Origin: Xenopus tropicalis
Taxonomy: Eukaryota > Chordata > Amphibia > Anura > Pipidae
DNA: 64,000 nt
Direction: 5' to 3'
Assembly (NCBI RefSeq): GCF_000004195.4
Contig: NC_030683.2
Location: 5,993,845-6,057,844 of the forward strand
The position numbers and the translations under genes are program-made. Below, in pieces: positions 33,901 to 45,365 of the stretch. The notes beneath the pieces are model-generated. The model made no database searches and was not told where the DNA came from. It saw nothing but the letters and a program-made list of their open reading frames with translations. Numbering within the stretch: position 1 is the first letter of the stretch; each line of letters opens with the position of its first letter.

Positions 33901-34795
33901 ACATTGTCTGGGTTATACTAGTACGATTGTGCCGGAGCTTATACTATACAATTGTCAGGGCTGTTACTATACCATTGTGCGGGCTATACTATACATTGTG
34001 CAGGACTTTTATATTATACATTTGCAGGGCTTATACTATACATTTGCAGGGACTTATATTATACATTTGTGCCAGGGCTTATATTTTATACCAAAATTGG
34101 TTTTTTGCCATGGTTATACGTTACATTGTTGCCAGGGACTTATTTTACATTTGCAGGGCTTATACCTATACATTTGTTGCAGGGCATATATTATACATGG
34201 ATGCCAGGGCTTCATTTATAATTGTGCCTGGCTATTACTATTACATTAGGCAGAGCTTATTCTATACATTGTGCAGGCTTATATATTACATTGTGCAGGC
34301 TTTACTATACATTGTTGCCAGGACTTTATTATCATTGTGCCAGGTATACTATACATTGTGCAGGTATATACAATTACATTGATGCCGGATTTATACTTAC
34401 ATTGTTGCCAGGGCTTATACATACATTGTGCCAGGGCTTATACTTACATTGTGCATGGCTTATTACTAGATACATTGTTGCAGGGCTTATACTATACATG
34501 TAGTGCCAGGATATTTATACTACATTGTGCCAGGGCTTATACTATTCATTAGTCGCAGGGCTATTAACATACATTCTGTGCCGGGGCTATACATATACAT
34601 TGTGCCAGGACTTATATTATACATTGTGCAGGGGCTTATACGTTACATTGTGCCAGGGCTTATACTATACATTGTGCCAGGGCTTATACTATACATTGTG
34701 CCAGGGCTTATATTATACATTGTGCCAGGGCTTATACTATACATTGTGCCAGGGCTAATAGTATACATTGTGCCAGGGCTAATAGTATACATTAT
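30916..34795. repeat. 24-bp minisatellite, about 160 copies, indel-rich
   Basis: The unit is TTATACTATACATTGTGCC plus AGGGC. It directly abuts the 49-bp array. The final eight copies (34600-34795) are perfect, while the preceding 3.6 kb carries an indel in almost every unit. A poly-A/poly-T tract interrupts it at 33307-33352. Every unit has a SOX-like CATTGT core. Reading frames such as LYYTLCQG repeats are artefacts. Confidence 0.93.
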
Positions 34796-35744
34796 GTAAC
34801 CGTGGGTAATTTTAGCCCCTATTTTAGTGCTTCTATAGTAACAGTGTCATAAATATATCCAGTTAAGCTGAAAAGGCTGTAATGGGGGGGTAAGAAATGA
34901 AAGAATTACGAGTCCCCCTCAAGCCTCTTCTCCCTCCCCCGGGTCTCTTCACTCCCACAATGCTAAGCCGTCCTTAAAAATATTTATGTGTATTTAGTTG
35001 ACAAAAGCGGCGCTGAGTTGAATTGCGGGCAGAGCGAATGGCAGGTAAATCTCCTGCGCCGCCTAATCTGCGGCCGGGGGTAAAGCCATTGCGCTCATTA
35101 CACCGCTGCCATTTACTGCCAATCTGCCGCCCTCTTTAGCAGCATTACGATGGGATGTAAATGTGGCAGTTAATGTTGTTAGGAAATGGCTGGCTCAAGA
35201 AGGGGCCGGCAGTAAGAGTCAGTATTAGCAGCTGATAAGCCGCTTTGCCTGCGCGGTTCCACCTATTTAACATTCATGGAAAAAAAAACCCGCCACCATC
35301 AAACAGCGTGTTATCAGCGCTCACTCGATGGGCGAGGGAATTCATCACTATGATAATTCTGCCTATTCCCTCTCTCCCCATAGCTGGGAGCTAAATAGCC
35401 CGCGTAGGGATACGAGAGACGGAATTGGGGGGGGGGGGTCGTGGAATTGTTTTTCCCCCCCATATTAACATATCTGCCTACGAGGCTCATAAATACAGGG
35501 ATAATTATTTCCCACTTCTTCTGGGTCCATGGTCTATTCCTGTAAAAGCCTGAGCCCCCCCCCACTCCTAAAATGGAAATTCCAAACAATTTTTCTTTTA
35601 CTTTGTTTTCCCCTGATTTGCACATTCACTCTTCCCCAGAACACCATTATTCCCAGGCTGCCTGCCCACAGCCTTCCTATTCCCCCCGTATAGACTTCTC
35701 TCATGGTACAGTCCGGCAAATTGCTCTGGTAATGGTTAATTCTA
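34796..35744. other. Unique noncoding block, CNE-like centre
   Basis: 34950-35310 contains GCGCCGCCTAATCTGCGG, TTGCGCTCATTACACC and GGCAGTTAATGTTG, resembling a regulatory element. A poly-G run is at 35426-35438. No gene was found. Confidence 0.4.
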
Positions 35745-36660
35745 GTTATACAGGGAACTCTGAGTATCACTCATGTATTATAAGGGATAATGTACCCCCT
35801 ACTGTAAATGATAAGGATATTAGCAGTCACTGAGGGGTTCAGTGCCCCCCATATAAAGGCACAAGGCTGCAGGCTGAGTTATACAGGGAACTCTGAGTAT
35901 CACTCATGTATTATAAGGGATAATGTACCCCTAACTGTAAATGATAAGGATATTAGCAGTCACTGAGGGGTTCTGTGCCCCCCATATAAAGGCACAAGGC
36001 TGCAGGCTGAGTTATACAGGGAACTCTGAGTATCACTCATGTATTAAAAGGGATAATGTACCCCCTACTGTAAATGATAAGGATATTAGCAGTCACTGAG
36101 GGATTCTGTGCCCATATAAAGGCACAAGGCTGCAGGCTGAGTTATACAGGGAACTCTGAGTATCACTCATGTATTAAAAGGGATACTGTACCCCCTACTG
36201 TAAATGATAAGGATATTAGCAGTCACTGAGGGGTTCTGTGCCCCCCATATAAAGGCACAAGGCTGCAGGCTGAGTTATACAGGGAACTCTGAGTATCACT
36301 CATGTATTAAAAGGGATACTGTACCCCCTACTGTAAATGATAAGGATATTAGCAGTCACTGAGGGGTTCTGTGCCCCCCATATAAAGGCACAAGGCTGCA
36401 GGCTGAGTTATACAGGGAACTCTGAGTATCACTCATGTATTATAAGGGATAATGTACCCCCTACTGTAAATGATAAGGATATTAGCAGTCACTGAGGGGT
36501 TCTGTGCCCATATAAAGGCACAAGGCTGCAGGCTGAGTTATACAGGGAACTCTGAGTATCACTCATGTATTATAAGGGATAATGTACCCCCTACTGTAAA
36601 TGATAAGGATATTAGCAGTCACTGAGGGATTCTGTGCCCCCCATATAAAGGCACAAGGCA
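35745..36660. repeat. 133-bp satellite array 2, inverted, about 7 copies
   Basis: The units are the reverse complement of those at 2921-4064 (TTATACAGGGAACTCTGAG, TAAGGGATAATGTACCCC, GATATTAGCAGTCACTGAGG). The same internal length variants occur (three G/C missing). Identity between the two arrays is very high by eye. Confidence 0.95.
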
Positions 36661-37469
36661 GGGAACAATGACTTTTGGGAATTATGAGGATATTATTTCA
36701 CTGTTGATGAATGCTATGAATCCCAATTCCCCCCCCCCCATGGGATGAGACGGTGCATGCAGTATGGAAGGCAGCAGGTATGACAATTATCGGGGGCGAG
36801 GGCTGGCAGGGGATCAGTGCAGCAGGTATAGAGTTACATGTGAGACTCCCAGCCGGGGACTGATCTTGCCCCTAATGAAGCTGCCTGTTATTGAGCTGAA
36901 GATATTAAGTGAGTTATAAGCGGTAAATTGCAGCTGTTAGGGAAGGTTCCGTGGGTTTGTGGCGCAGACGTTCCCCGCACATCGGCCCAAACCCGCTTTC
37001 TCATTGGGGATCGTGTAAAGGAAAGCGCTGCGACTGCTCCGTTTATTAACCCGGCTGGGGTTCTCCATGGAGTAATTAAATGTGAGAGCAGCGGAGGGGC
37101 CAGGAATCGCCCCGGGGCCCTGATTGGCCGAGTGCTGCGATGGGAACGTGTAACGGAAGGAAATTTCCCCATTTCCCTGCAAAGTGCCAGCTACTGATAA
37201 TTCTGTTATTTTGCATTTTCCAATTAACTGCCTGTAACTGCCCCCTGGAACTTATCTGCCCCTCCAGCCCAGAGTGGGAGGGGTTTGTATTCATGCAGCA
37301 CATAGGGTGGGAGGGGCCATATTGCTTTCCCTGCAGTATCAGTATAGCGAATTACACACAAAATCCATTTATATTTACATTTGAACATATGGTGGGAGCT
37401 GCCATGTTGAATTCTCATGCATTCCCAGCATATGGGCCAGTTACACCCATGCAGCTCGGCTCACACAAG
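36661..37469. other. Unique noncoding block
   Basis: 36880-37200 is CNE-like (GCGGTAAATTGCAGC, GTTTATTAACCCGGC, GGAGTAATTAAATG). The rest is plain. No gene was found. Confidence 0.35.
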
Positions 37470-37925
37470 GAGTGAAAGGTCTGATGCTTTGATTGGCTAC
37501 AGATTGGTCTTGTCCAGTGAATGGTCTGATTGGCTACAGATTGGTCTTGTCCAGTGAAAGGTCTGATTGGCTACAGATTGGTCTTGTCCAGTGAAAGGTC
37601 TGATTGGCTACAGATTGGTCTTGTCCAGTGAAAGGTCTGATTGGCTACAGATTGGTCTGTCCATGAGGTCTGATGGTCATTGGTCTTGTCCAGTGAAAGG
37701 TCTGATTGGCTACAGATTGGTCTTGTCCAGTGAAAGGTCTGATTGGCTACAGATTGGTCTTGTCCAGTGAATGGTCTGATTGGCTACAGATTGGTCTTGT
37801 CCAGTGAATGGTCTGATTGGCTACAGATTGGTCTTGTCCAGTGAAAGGTCTGAATGGCTACAGATTGGTCTTGTCCAGTGAAAGGTCTGATTGGCTACAG
37901 ATTGGTCTTGCCCAGTGAAAGGTCT
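37470..37925. repeat. 37-bp minisatellite, about 12 copies, two ATTGG motifs each
   Basis: The unit has GGTCTGATTGGCTACAG and ATTGGTCTTGTCCAGTG. Each copy carries two inverted CCAAT pentamers (ATTGG), giving about two dozen potential NF-Y sites. One copy near 37660 is damaged by deletions. Confidence 0.93.
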
Positions 37926-38542
37926 GATGCTCTGATTGGCTACAGATTCTAATGCTCTGGCTACAGGCTGATCTAGACCTATAAAGTTTTTGATGCTCTG
38001 GTTTTATGTGATGAAATATTCTGGGTTAGTTTCCCTTTATACAGCAATGTGCAACTACAGGTCACTGCAATGGGAAAGAGCAGTACCAAAGCAGAATTAT
38101 ACGGCCATAGCGCCCCCACACAGAATAGTTATGTACCTGCGGCTCGAGCCGCCTCGGAGCCCTTAATTCATGTATAAAAAAAATCCCCTCAAATTTCCTG
38201 CGCTCACAATAAGATTGGGAAACCGGATCTCTGGGCCGGGATAGTGCCAGGCTGCAAATGGGAGCTAATGTAGCCGATAAGTACAGATGCCGGCAGTTAC
38301 GGGCATTACTGGGTAACCCTATAGCTTAATATTCCCCCGTGTCTGGCACCGGGAGCACATCCTGAAATGTGACTGATGGGAACTGTTCCACCCCGGCCCA
38401 AACCTCCAGCGCTGGAGAGAGTCCAGTTGGGGGGGGAGAGAGGCCGGGGGGGGGGATCCTATGTAGTTCCGGTCAAGTGCTCTCTCTCTCATTAAATAAA
38501 ACCAAATATGCTTTATAGGCAAGACCATGTTAATTTATCATT
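37926..38542. other. Unique noncoding block
   Basis: 38120-38300 is somewhat CNE-like. G-rich runs occur at 38426-38455. No gene was found. Confidence 0.3.
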
Positions 38543-40585
38543 GTCCTGCCCCAGTGAGCTTACAATCTAAGGTCCCTATCCCATTCCCATCAGTCCCTGC
38601 CCCAGTGAGCTTACAATCTAAGGTCCCTATCCCATTCCCATCAGTCCCTGCCCCAGTGAGCTTACAATCTAAGGTCCCTATCCCATTCCCATCAGTCCCT
38701 GCCCCAGTGAGCTTACAATCTAAGGTCCCTATCCCATTCCCATCAGTCCCCCTGCCCCCAGTGAGCTTACAATCTAAGGTCCCTATCCCATTCCCATCAG
38801 TCCCTGCCCCAGTGAGCTTACAATCTAAGGTCCCTATCCCATTCCCATCAGCCCCTGCCCCAGTGAGCTTACAATCTAAGGTCCCTATCCCATTCCCATC
38901 AGTCCCTGCCCCAGTGAGCTTACAATCTAAGGTCCCTATCCCATTCCCATCAGTCCCTGCCCCAGTGAGCTTACAATCTACGGTCCCTATCACATTCCAT
39001 CAGTCCCTGCCCCCAGTGAGCTTACAATCTAAGGTCCCTATCCCATTCCCATCAGTCCCTGCCCCAGTGAGCTTACAATCTAAGGTCCCCTATCCCATTC
39101 CCATCAGTCCCTGCCCCAGTGAGCTTACAATCTAGAGGTCCCTATCACATTCCCATCAGCCCCTGCCCCAGTGAGCTTACAATCTAGGTCCCCTATCCCA
39201 TTCCCATCAGCCCCTGCCCCAGTGAGCTTACAATCTAAGGTCCCTATCACATTCCCATCAGCCCCTGCCCCAGTGACTTACAAATCTAAGGTCCTATCCC
39301 ATTCCATCAGTCCCTGGCCCCAGTGAGCTTACAATCTACGGTTCCTATCACAATCCCATCAGTCCCTGCCCCAGTGAGCTTACAATCTAAGGTCCCTATC
39401 CCATTCCATCAGTCCCTGCCCCCAGTGAGCTTACAATCTAAGGTCCCTATCCCATCCCATCAGTCCCTGCCCCAGTGAGCTTACAATCTAAGGTCCCTAT
39501 CCCATTCCCATCAGTCCCCTGCCCCAGTGAGCTTACAATCTAAGGTCCCTATCCCATTCCCATCAGTCCCGCCCAGTGAGCCTTACAATCTAAGGTCCTA
39601 TCCATTCCCATCAGTCCCTGCCCCAGTGAGCTTACAATCTAAGGTCCCTATCCATTCCCATCAGTCCCTGCCCCAGTGAGCTTACAATCTAAGGTCCCTA
39701 TCACATTCCCATCAGTCCCTGCCCCAGTGAGCGTACAATCTACGGTCCCTATCACATTCCCATCAGTCCCTGCCCCAGTGAGCTTACAATCTAAGGCCCC
39801 TATCCCATTCCCATCAGTTCCTGCCCAGTGAGCTTACCCCTATCACATCCATCAGCCCTGCCCCAGTAGTCAAATTAAGTCCTATCACATTCATCAGCCC
39901 CTGCCCAGTGAGCTTACAATCTAGGCCCTATCACATTCCCATCAGCCCCTGCCCCAGTGAGCTTACAATCTAAGGTCCCTATCACATTCCATCAGTCCTG
40001 CCACACAATCAAGTCCCATTCATCAGTCCCTGCCCCAGTGAGCTTACAATCTAAGGTCCTATCACATTCCCATCAGCCCCTGCCCAGTGAGCTTACAATC
40101 TAAGGCCCCTATCACATTCCCATCAGCCCCTGCCCCAGTGAGCTTACAATCTAAGGTCCCTATCCCATTCCCATCAGTCCCTGCCCCATTGAGCTTACAA
40201 TCTAAGGTCCCTATCCATTCCCATCAGTCCCTGCCCCAGTGAGCTTACAATCTAAGGCCCTATCACATTCCCATCAGTCCCTGCCCCAGTGAGCTTACAA
40301 TCTAAGGTCCCTATCCCCATTCCCATCAGTCCCTGCCCCAGTGAGCTTACAATCTAAGGTCCCTATCCCATTCCCATCAGCCGCTGCCCCAGTGAGCTTA
40401 CAATCTAAGGTCCCTATCCCATTCCCATCAGTCCCTGCCCCAGTGAGCTTACAATCTAAGGTCCCTATCCCATTCCCATCAGTCCCTGCCCCAGTGAGCT
40501 TACAATCTAAGGTCCCTATCACATTCCCATCAGTCCCTGCCCCAGTGAGCTTACAATCTAAGGTCCCTATCACAATCCCATCAAA
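38543..40585. repeat. 51-bp minisatellite A, array 2, about 40 copies
   Basis: It has the same unit and orientation as 12118-14441 (GCCCCAGTGAGCTTACAA, CTAAGGTCCC). The outer parts are clean; 39170-40280 is full of one-base losses and has a collapsed patch near 39830-40020. ORFs in both strands are repeat artefacts. Confidence 0.95.
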
Positions 40586-41145
40586 AATGGGAATGAGATC
40601 TAATTATAACAAACCAAGATCAACAATGAAAAAGCTGATTGGTTGGTATCGGGGCTTTTACTGCAGGCCTGCAGCGGTTGTAATACACGGGCGTTTTTTA
40701 TGCGCTTGATACGCATTGGAGACGCAGGTTTGAGCACAAACACACCAGCTGACTGATCCCATTATATCCTGCCTGTGTGTAACTACGAGTGTCCAGAGTT
40801 GCGCTTTATTCCCATTTTATTGGGAATTTTTGTCGCCACGTGCTGCATTTTCTTGCGCTTTCTGCACATTCCGGTGACAATAGAGGGTTATTAGGAACTG
40901 ACAATAAGATATTAAGTTGCGCTTAAGAAGACGTATATAATCGCAATCTGTGCATGTTTTGCGCTTGGCAAACTCCCCGTGTAAGAGCGCTTAGACAGAC
41001 ATTAGATCTATGGTGCCCTTGGGGGGGGGGAATATGATGAAAATATTTCAGTTTTGGGCAAAGAGCTGACAGCTCTAGCTATATCCCCCCAGGCACACCC
41101 AGGCCCCCCACTATCCCCCACGGGTGCTCCCGTCCCAGATTTATA
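40586..41145. other. Unique noncoding sequence
   Basis: 40760-40960 has several GCGCTT / TTGCGC phrases. No exon is supported. Confidence 0.3.
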
Positions 41146-41572
41146 TTTTCTAACCCACTTCCCTCCTTTTATCTCCTGATTCCAATGGTGCAATAAAACA
41201 CTTTTAGGAGGGCCGTCTCCCCATCGCCCCCTCTCTGTGCCCCCCCCACTATCCCCCAGGCCCCCCACAATCCCCCAGGCCCCCCACAATCCCCAATCAA
41301 TATTTTCTAACCCACTTCCCTCCTTTTATCTCCTGATTCCAATGGTGCAGTAAAACACTTTTAGGACGTCCGTCTCCCCGTCGCCCCCTCTCTGTGCCCC
41401 CCCAGCGCACACCCAGGCCCCCCACTATCCCCCAGGCCCCCCACTATCCCCAATCTATATTTTCTAACCCACTTCCCTCCTTTTATCTCCTGATTCCAAT
41501 GGTGCAATAAAACACTTTTAGGACGTCCGTCTCCCCGTCGCCCCCTCTCTGTGCCCCCCCCCGGTGCCAGGC
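41146..41572. repeat. 157-bp tandem repeat, about 2.7 copies
   Basis: The unit has TTCTAACCCACTTCCC, TTTTATCTCCTGATTCC and CAATAAAACACTTTTAGG, ending in a C-rich tail with CCCACTATCCCCCAGG. The period is 157 bp (taaccc at 41151, 41308, 41465). Confidence 0.9.
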
Positions 41573-42600
41573 ATTCCTCCGTGTCCGAGCCCCCGCTGCC
41601 CATTACAGCTTGCTAACAACCATGGGGAGAGTTCAGTCAAAAGCAATCCATTTAAAGTTAATGAAATCTCAATTTGCCCACGGAGAATTGGCTCTCCCTG
41701 ACATTTTCACGTGCCGGCGATAAGAGAGACGCGCTCCCCCCCACGCCACAGAAGTAGCTGCGGGGGCCACGGGCGGCGGTGCCGGCATTGTGCAGGGGAG
41801 AGCATTACAGTACTTAACTTCTATCGCTGGCTGCCCGGGGCCAACGCTTCCGCGTCTTCCATTTTCATTATCGTTCGCTCATTACGGATTCATTTTTAAC
41901 TGCACTTAACTGATAATAAAGCAGAAAGCTTTTGCCTTTTACCCCTTCGGCGCTGAACGCCACTTAGGCTCCAACTGCCAGCGAGGGTTAAGGCCACCCC
42001 ACTCTCTTCATTTTCCTCTCCGGCTTCTTTTCTTTTTTTTTTTCTTCCCCAAATGGAAAAATCTCGACAAACAAAAATGGCAATTAGAGCCGCTCGTCCC
42101 TCCTCGCCGCCGCTCGCTCCCCTTCTCCTCCTTTTTCGCCAGCGAAACTTTCCTCTGATTAAACGTGCCGCCAATTTGCCGTTTTTTAAACGAGTTTGCA
42201 CATTTGCATGTCAGATGTCCCTGGGACTCGGGGGCTCCCAGACATGGAGGACAGAAGGCGCTTTTTGAAGTTGATTAGCGTTTGATCCGACTCGCTCTTA
42301 CCTGGGCGACTTCAAAGTTTTTTTTTCTTCTCTTTTTAATATACATTTTCTATGCGGCGGCTGAAAAAAAAAAAGGCCAATCGCACCTTGCAGCGTCGAG
42401 CGCGGACTTAAAAGTGTTTTTACTCATTATCGTATGCAAAGGAAACCTATATTTTAATATTCGTTTAATATGGTTCGTTAGCTTTTAATGACACCGGCTT
42501 GACAGGGCTGGAAGCTTGATTCCATTTCTTACACTGAAATATAACATTTAATATATTTGTATTGGCTTTTTTCTCTCCGTGCCTTTGAAGCTCTCAGTTA
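41573..42600. other. Long CNE-like block (about 1 kb)
   Basis: This is the longest non-repetitive stretch of enhancer texture in the window. It has ATTTAAAGTTAATGAAATC, TTCATTATCGTTCGC, GATTAAACGTGCCGCC, GAAGTTGATTAGCG, TCATTATCGTATGC and TAATATTCGTTTAATATGG. ORFs on both strands have no family resemblance. Conservation is inferred from composition only. Confidence 0.45.
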
Positions 42601-42717
42601 CTGGGCCGGAGCAGTGATACCAGTCGGGCGGTGGGAGAGCGGCACAGACCCGGCGTGTATGGCAACCTCCCCTGTCATTGGCTGCCCACACAGGGCTCTG
42701 GGGGACAGTGTATGTAG

Positions 42718-42802
42718 GCAGGCCCGGACTGGCAATCTGTGGGTCTGGCAAATGCCAAGGGGGCTGCCGTAAGATGCCATAGTCACTATTTATTGGTTGC
42801 CC
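42718..42802 (+). mobile_element. Dispersed frog repeat, single-copy relative of the 83-bp satellite
   Basis: GGCCCGGACTGGCAATCTG, AATGCCAAGGGGGCTG and GTCACTATTTATTGG occur in the same order as in the 83-bp array but only once, as part of a frog interspersed repeat that I recall from memory. Confidence 0.7.
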
Positions 42803-42863
42803 ATTTGGCATCATCAGCAAACAAGCAGACCTCAAAGCGTAAGATTGTAACCCTGCCAGTGAT

Positions 42864-43413
42864 AGGGTTGCCACCTTTTCTCAATCTTATTACCAGCCAG
42901 GGCAGGGTGGGTCCAAGAGGGGACGGGTATGTGACATTGGGGCGGAGCTCTGACATAAATAGGGCGGGCACTAACTTTGGTGGGCCACATATAAGTGGAC
43001 AGGAAGGCTAGACAGGAAGCCAGTAGGAGGCAGGTTGGATCCAGGGTTTGGACTGGGGGGTGCAGGGCCCACCAAGGCTGCGCCCCAGTTCCCCTAACCC
43101 ACCCACCCCCACTGAGCCTCCCTTACCCCTCCGCAGTGCCTTCCTAACCCCGCAGGGTCCCCCCACCCAACGTCCTTCCCTGAGTGTGCATAAGTTTAAC
43201 ACATCAAACTAGGGCCGGGGGCCCCCCGGGTTTTTTCCCGGTGTCCCGGCGGCCCAATCTGACCTTGGTTGGATCAGAGGCTTTCCAGGGGCATAGGACA
43301 AGATATTACAGATTTAAGGGCAGCTGCATTGCCAGTAAATATGTAAAACCAGCCCTGGCCCTGGCTGGTATTTTACTGGCTAGACTGGTGAAAAATTGGC
43401 CTGGTAGCCACCC
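42864..43413. mobile_element. 'TAGGGTTGCCACC' element with nested repeat
   Basis: The left end is TAGGGTTGCCACCTTTTC and the right end GGTAGCCACCCTA, which are imperfect inverted termini. Inside (about 43035-43275) is a copy of the 'GGTTGGACTGGGCC' family in mixed orientation. There is no transposase ORF. A relative is at 55343-55570. Confidence 0.55.
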
Positions 43414-43649
43414 TACCCAGTGAGCAAAGGTCTGCTGCCAATGGAGACGACAGGAGCAGGGCCTATTATATGGCAGTGTTACGGAACCTTATTCTCAGCA
43501 GACCCATATACTGGAGAATAAACCCTCTGACCCAAAAACTGGTTTATGTACCCAATGTCTGACTTGGTCTGTAGGGCCCCCAGGAGACCTCGACATCAGG
43601 GCAAATGGTCATAAATTAGTTATAAATATTGATCTGAGAGTCTGAGACA

Positions 43650-43920
43650 ATTTGCAATGGGTTTTTGTTTTTTTATTTTTGTGGGACTGAATAGAAAGAG
43701 AAGGAATAAAAAGTAACAGTAACAATAAAACTGGAGCCTCACAGAGCGATAGGGTTTGGCTGCCGGGGTCAGTGACCCCCATTTGAAAGCTGCAAAGATG
43801 TAGAAGATGAAGGCAAACAATACAAAGACTAAAAAACAAACAATGAAGGTCAATTACAAACTAGCTGGGAATAGACATTCTATAACATTACAAATGTTAA
43901 GGTAAAGGTTACATTAACTT
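43650..43920 (+). mobile_element. 'GGCTGCCGGGGTCAGTGACC' repeat, copy 2
   Basis: It has the same segment order as the copy at 5639-5840: AGTAACAGTAACAATAAAAC, GGAGCCTCACAGAGCGATAG, and CATTCTATAACATTAC. Confidence 0.75.
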
Positions 43921-44055
43921 TAAGTATATTATTGAATGTCTAGTGAATTGTCCTTGGCTGGGGCCCCGTAGCACTGAGGCCTACAAGGAAAAAGGATGCT
44001 TGATGCCAATGTTACGTGGGTAACAATATGGGAAGGCTGGTATTTTTCTCCAGAA

Positions 44056-45060
44056 AAGATGGCACCCTGGCAGAGAAGGTGGCACCCTAGTAGAGAAGGT
44101 GGCTCCCTGGTAAAGAAGTTTGCACCCTGGTAGAGAAGGTGTCATCCTGGTAGAGAAGGTGGCACCCTGGTAGAGAAGGTGGCACCCTGACAGAGAAGGT
44201 GGCACCCTGGTAAAGAAGTTTGCACCCTGGTAGAGAAGGTGTCACCCTGGTAGAGAAGGTGGAACCCTTGTAGAGAAGGTGGCACCCAGACAGAGAAGGT
44301 GGCACCCTGGTAAAGAAGTTTGCACCCTGGTAGAGAAGGTGTCATCCTGGTAGAGAAGGTGTCACCCTGGTAGAGAAGGTGGAACCCTTGTAGAGAAGGT
44401 GGCACCCAGACAGAGAAGGTGGCTCCCTGGTAAAGAAGTTTGCACCCTGGTAAAGAAGTTTGCACCCTGGTAGAGAAGGTGTCATCCTGGTAGAGAAGGT
44501 GGCACCCTGGTAGAGAAGGTGGCACCCTGGTAGGGAAGGTGGAACCCTGACAGAGAAGGTGGTACCCTGGTAAAGACGTTTTCACCCTAGTTGAGAAGGT
44601 GGCACCCTGTTAGAGAAGGTTGCACCCTGGTAGGGAAGGTGGCACCCTGGTAGAGAAGGTTGCACCCTGGTAGGGAAGGTGGCACCCTGGTAGGGAAGGT
44701 GGCACCCTGTTAGAGAAGGTTGCACCCTGGTAGGGAAGGTGGCACCCTGGTAGAGAAGGTTGCACCCTGGTAGGGAAGGTGGCACCCTGGTAGAGAAGGT
44801 GGCACCCTGGTAGAGAAGGTGGCACCCTGGTAGGGAAGGTGGCACCCTGGTAGAGAAGGTGGCACCCTGGTAGGGAAGTTTGCACCTTGGTAGGGAAGTT
44901 GGCACCCTGGTAAAGAAGGTGGCACCCTGGTGGAAAAGTTAACACCCTGGCAGAGAAGGTGATACCCTGGCAGAGAAGTTGGCACCCTGGTGGAAAAGTT
45001 AACACCCTGGCAGAGAAGGTGACACCCTGGCAGAGAAGTTGGCACCCTGGCAGGCTGGTT
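44056..45060. repeat. 20-bp minisatellite, about 50 copies, with 120-bp higher-order blocks
   Basis: The unit is GGTGGCACCCTGGTAGAGAA with many one-base variants. A six-unit pattern (CCAGACAGAG ... AAGAAGTTTGC) recurs 120 bp apart (44281 and 44401). The TTTGC, GTTAACACC and TGGAAAAG variants cluster at the ends. Confidence 0.93.
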
Positions 45061-45365
45061 CGACCCAGTATGTTTCAATTATAATTTTGTATTACAGGAT
45101 ATCACTTTACTCTGTGGTGGGGATGATGGTGACCCCTCCACGTCGCATACAGACCCTTAATAACATTCAATATTTTGTTATAAAGAAGGACAGTAATGAG
45201 TTGAGGGGACACGGCCCCCCCAGGGAGATTATGCTGTAAAACACAGAAAGTTTCAGTGTTGCTGATACAGAGACCATAGGGAGCGGCACGGGCAGGGTTT
45301 GATTTCCGGGAGTGATACGGCTGCACTCATCCACTGAGCCACTCCGTGCCACACACGAAGTTACG
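45061..45365. other. Short unique gap with tRNA-like fragment
   Basis: 45290-45350 contains GGGTTTGATTTCCGGGAG and CATCCACTGAGCCACTCC. Reversed, the latter reads GAGTGGCTCAGTGGATG, which resembles a tRNA A-box. It is probably an old SINE. Confidence 0.35.

Noticed and set aside
30876..34799. Plus ORFs of up to 356 codons (LYYTLCQG type)
   Set aside because: 24-bp minisatellite translation. The frame survives only because the unit has no stop in some frames.
42548..42874. 108-codon minus ORF as a gene
   Set aside because: It overlaps a dispersed repeat and the edge of a CNE-like block. No splice signals or family similarity.
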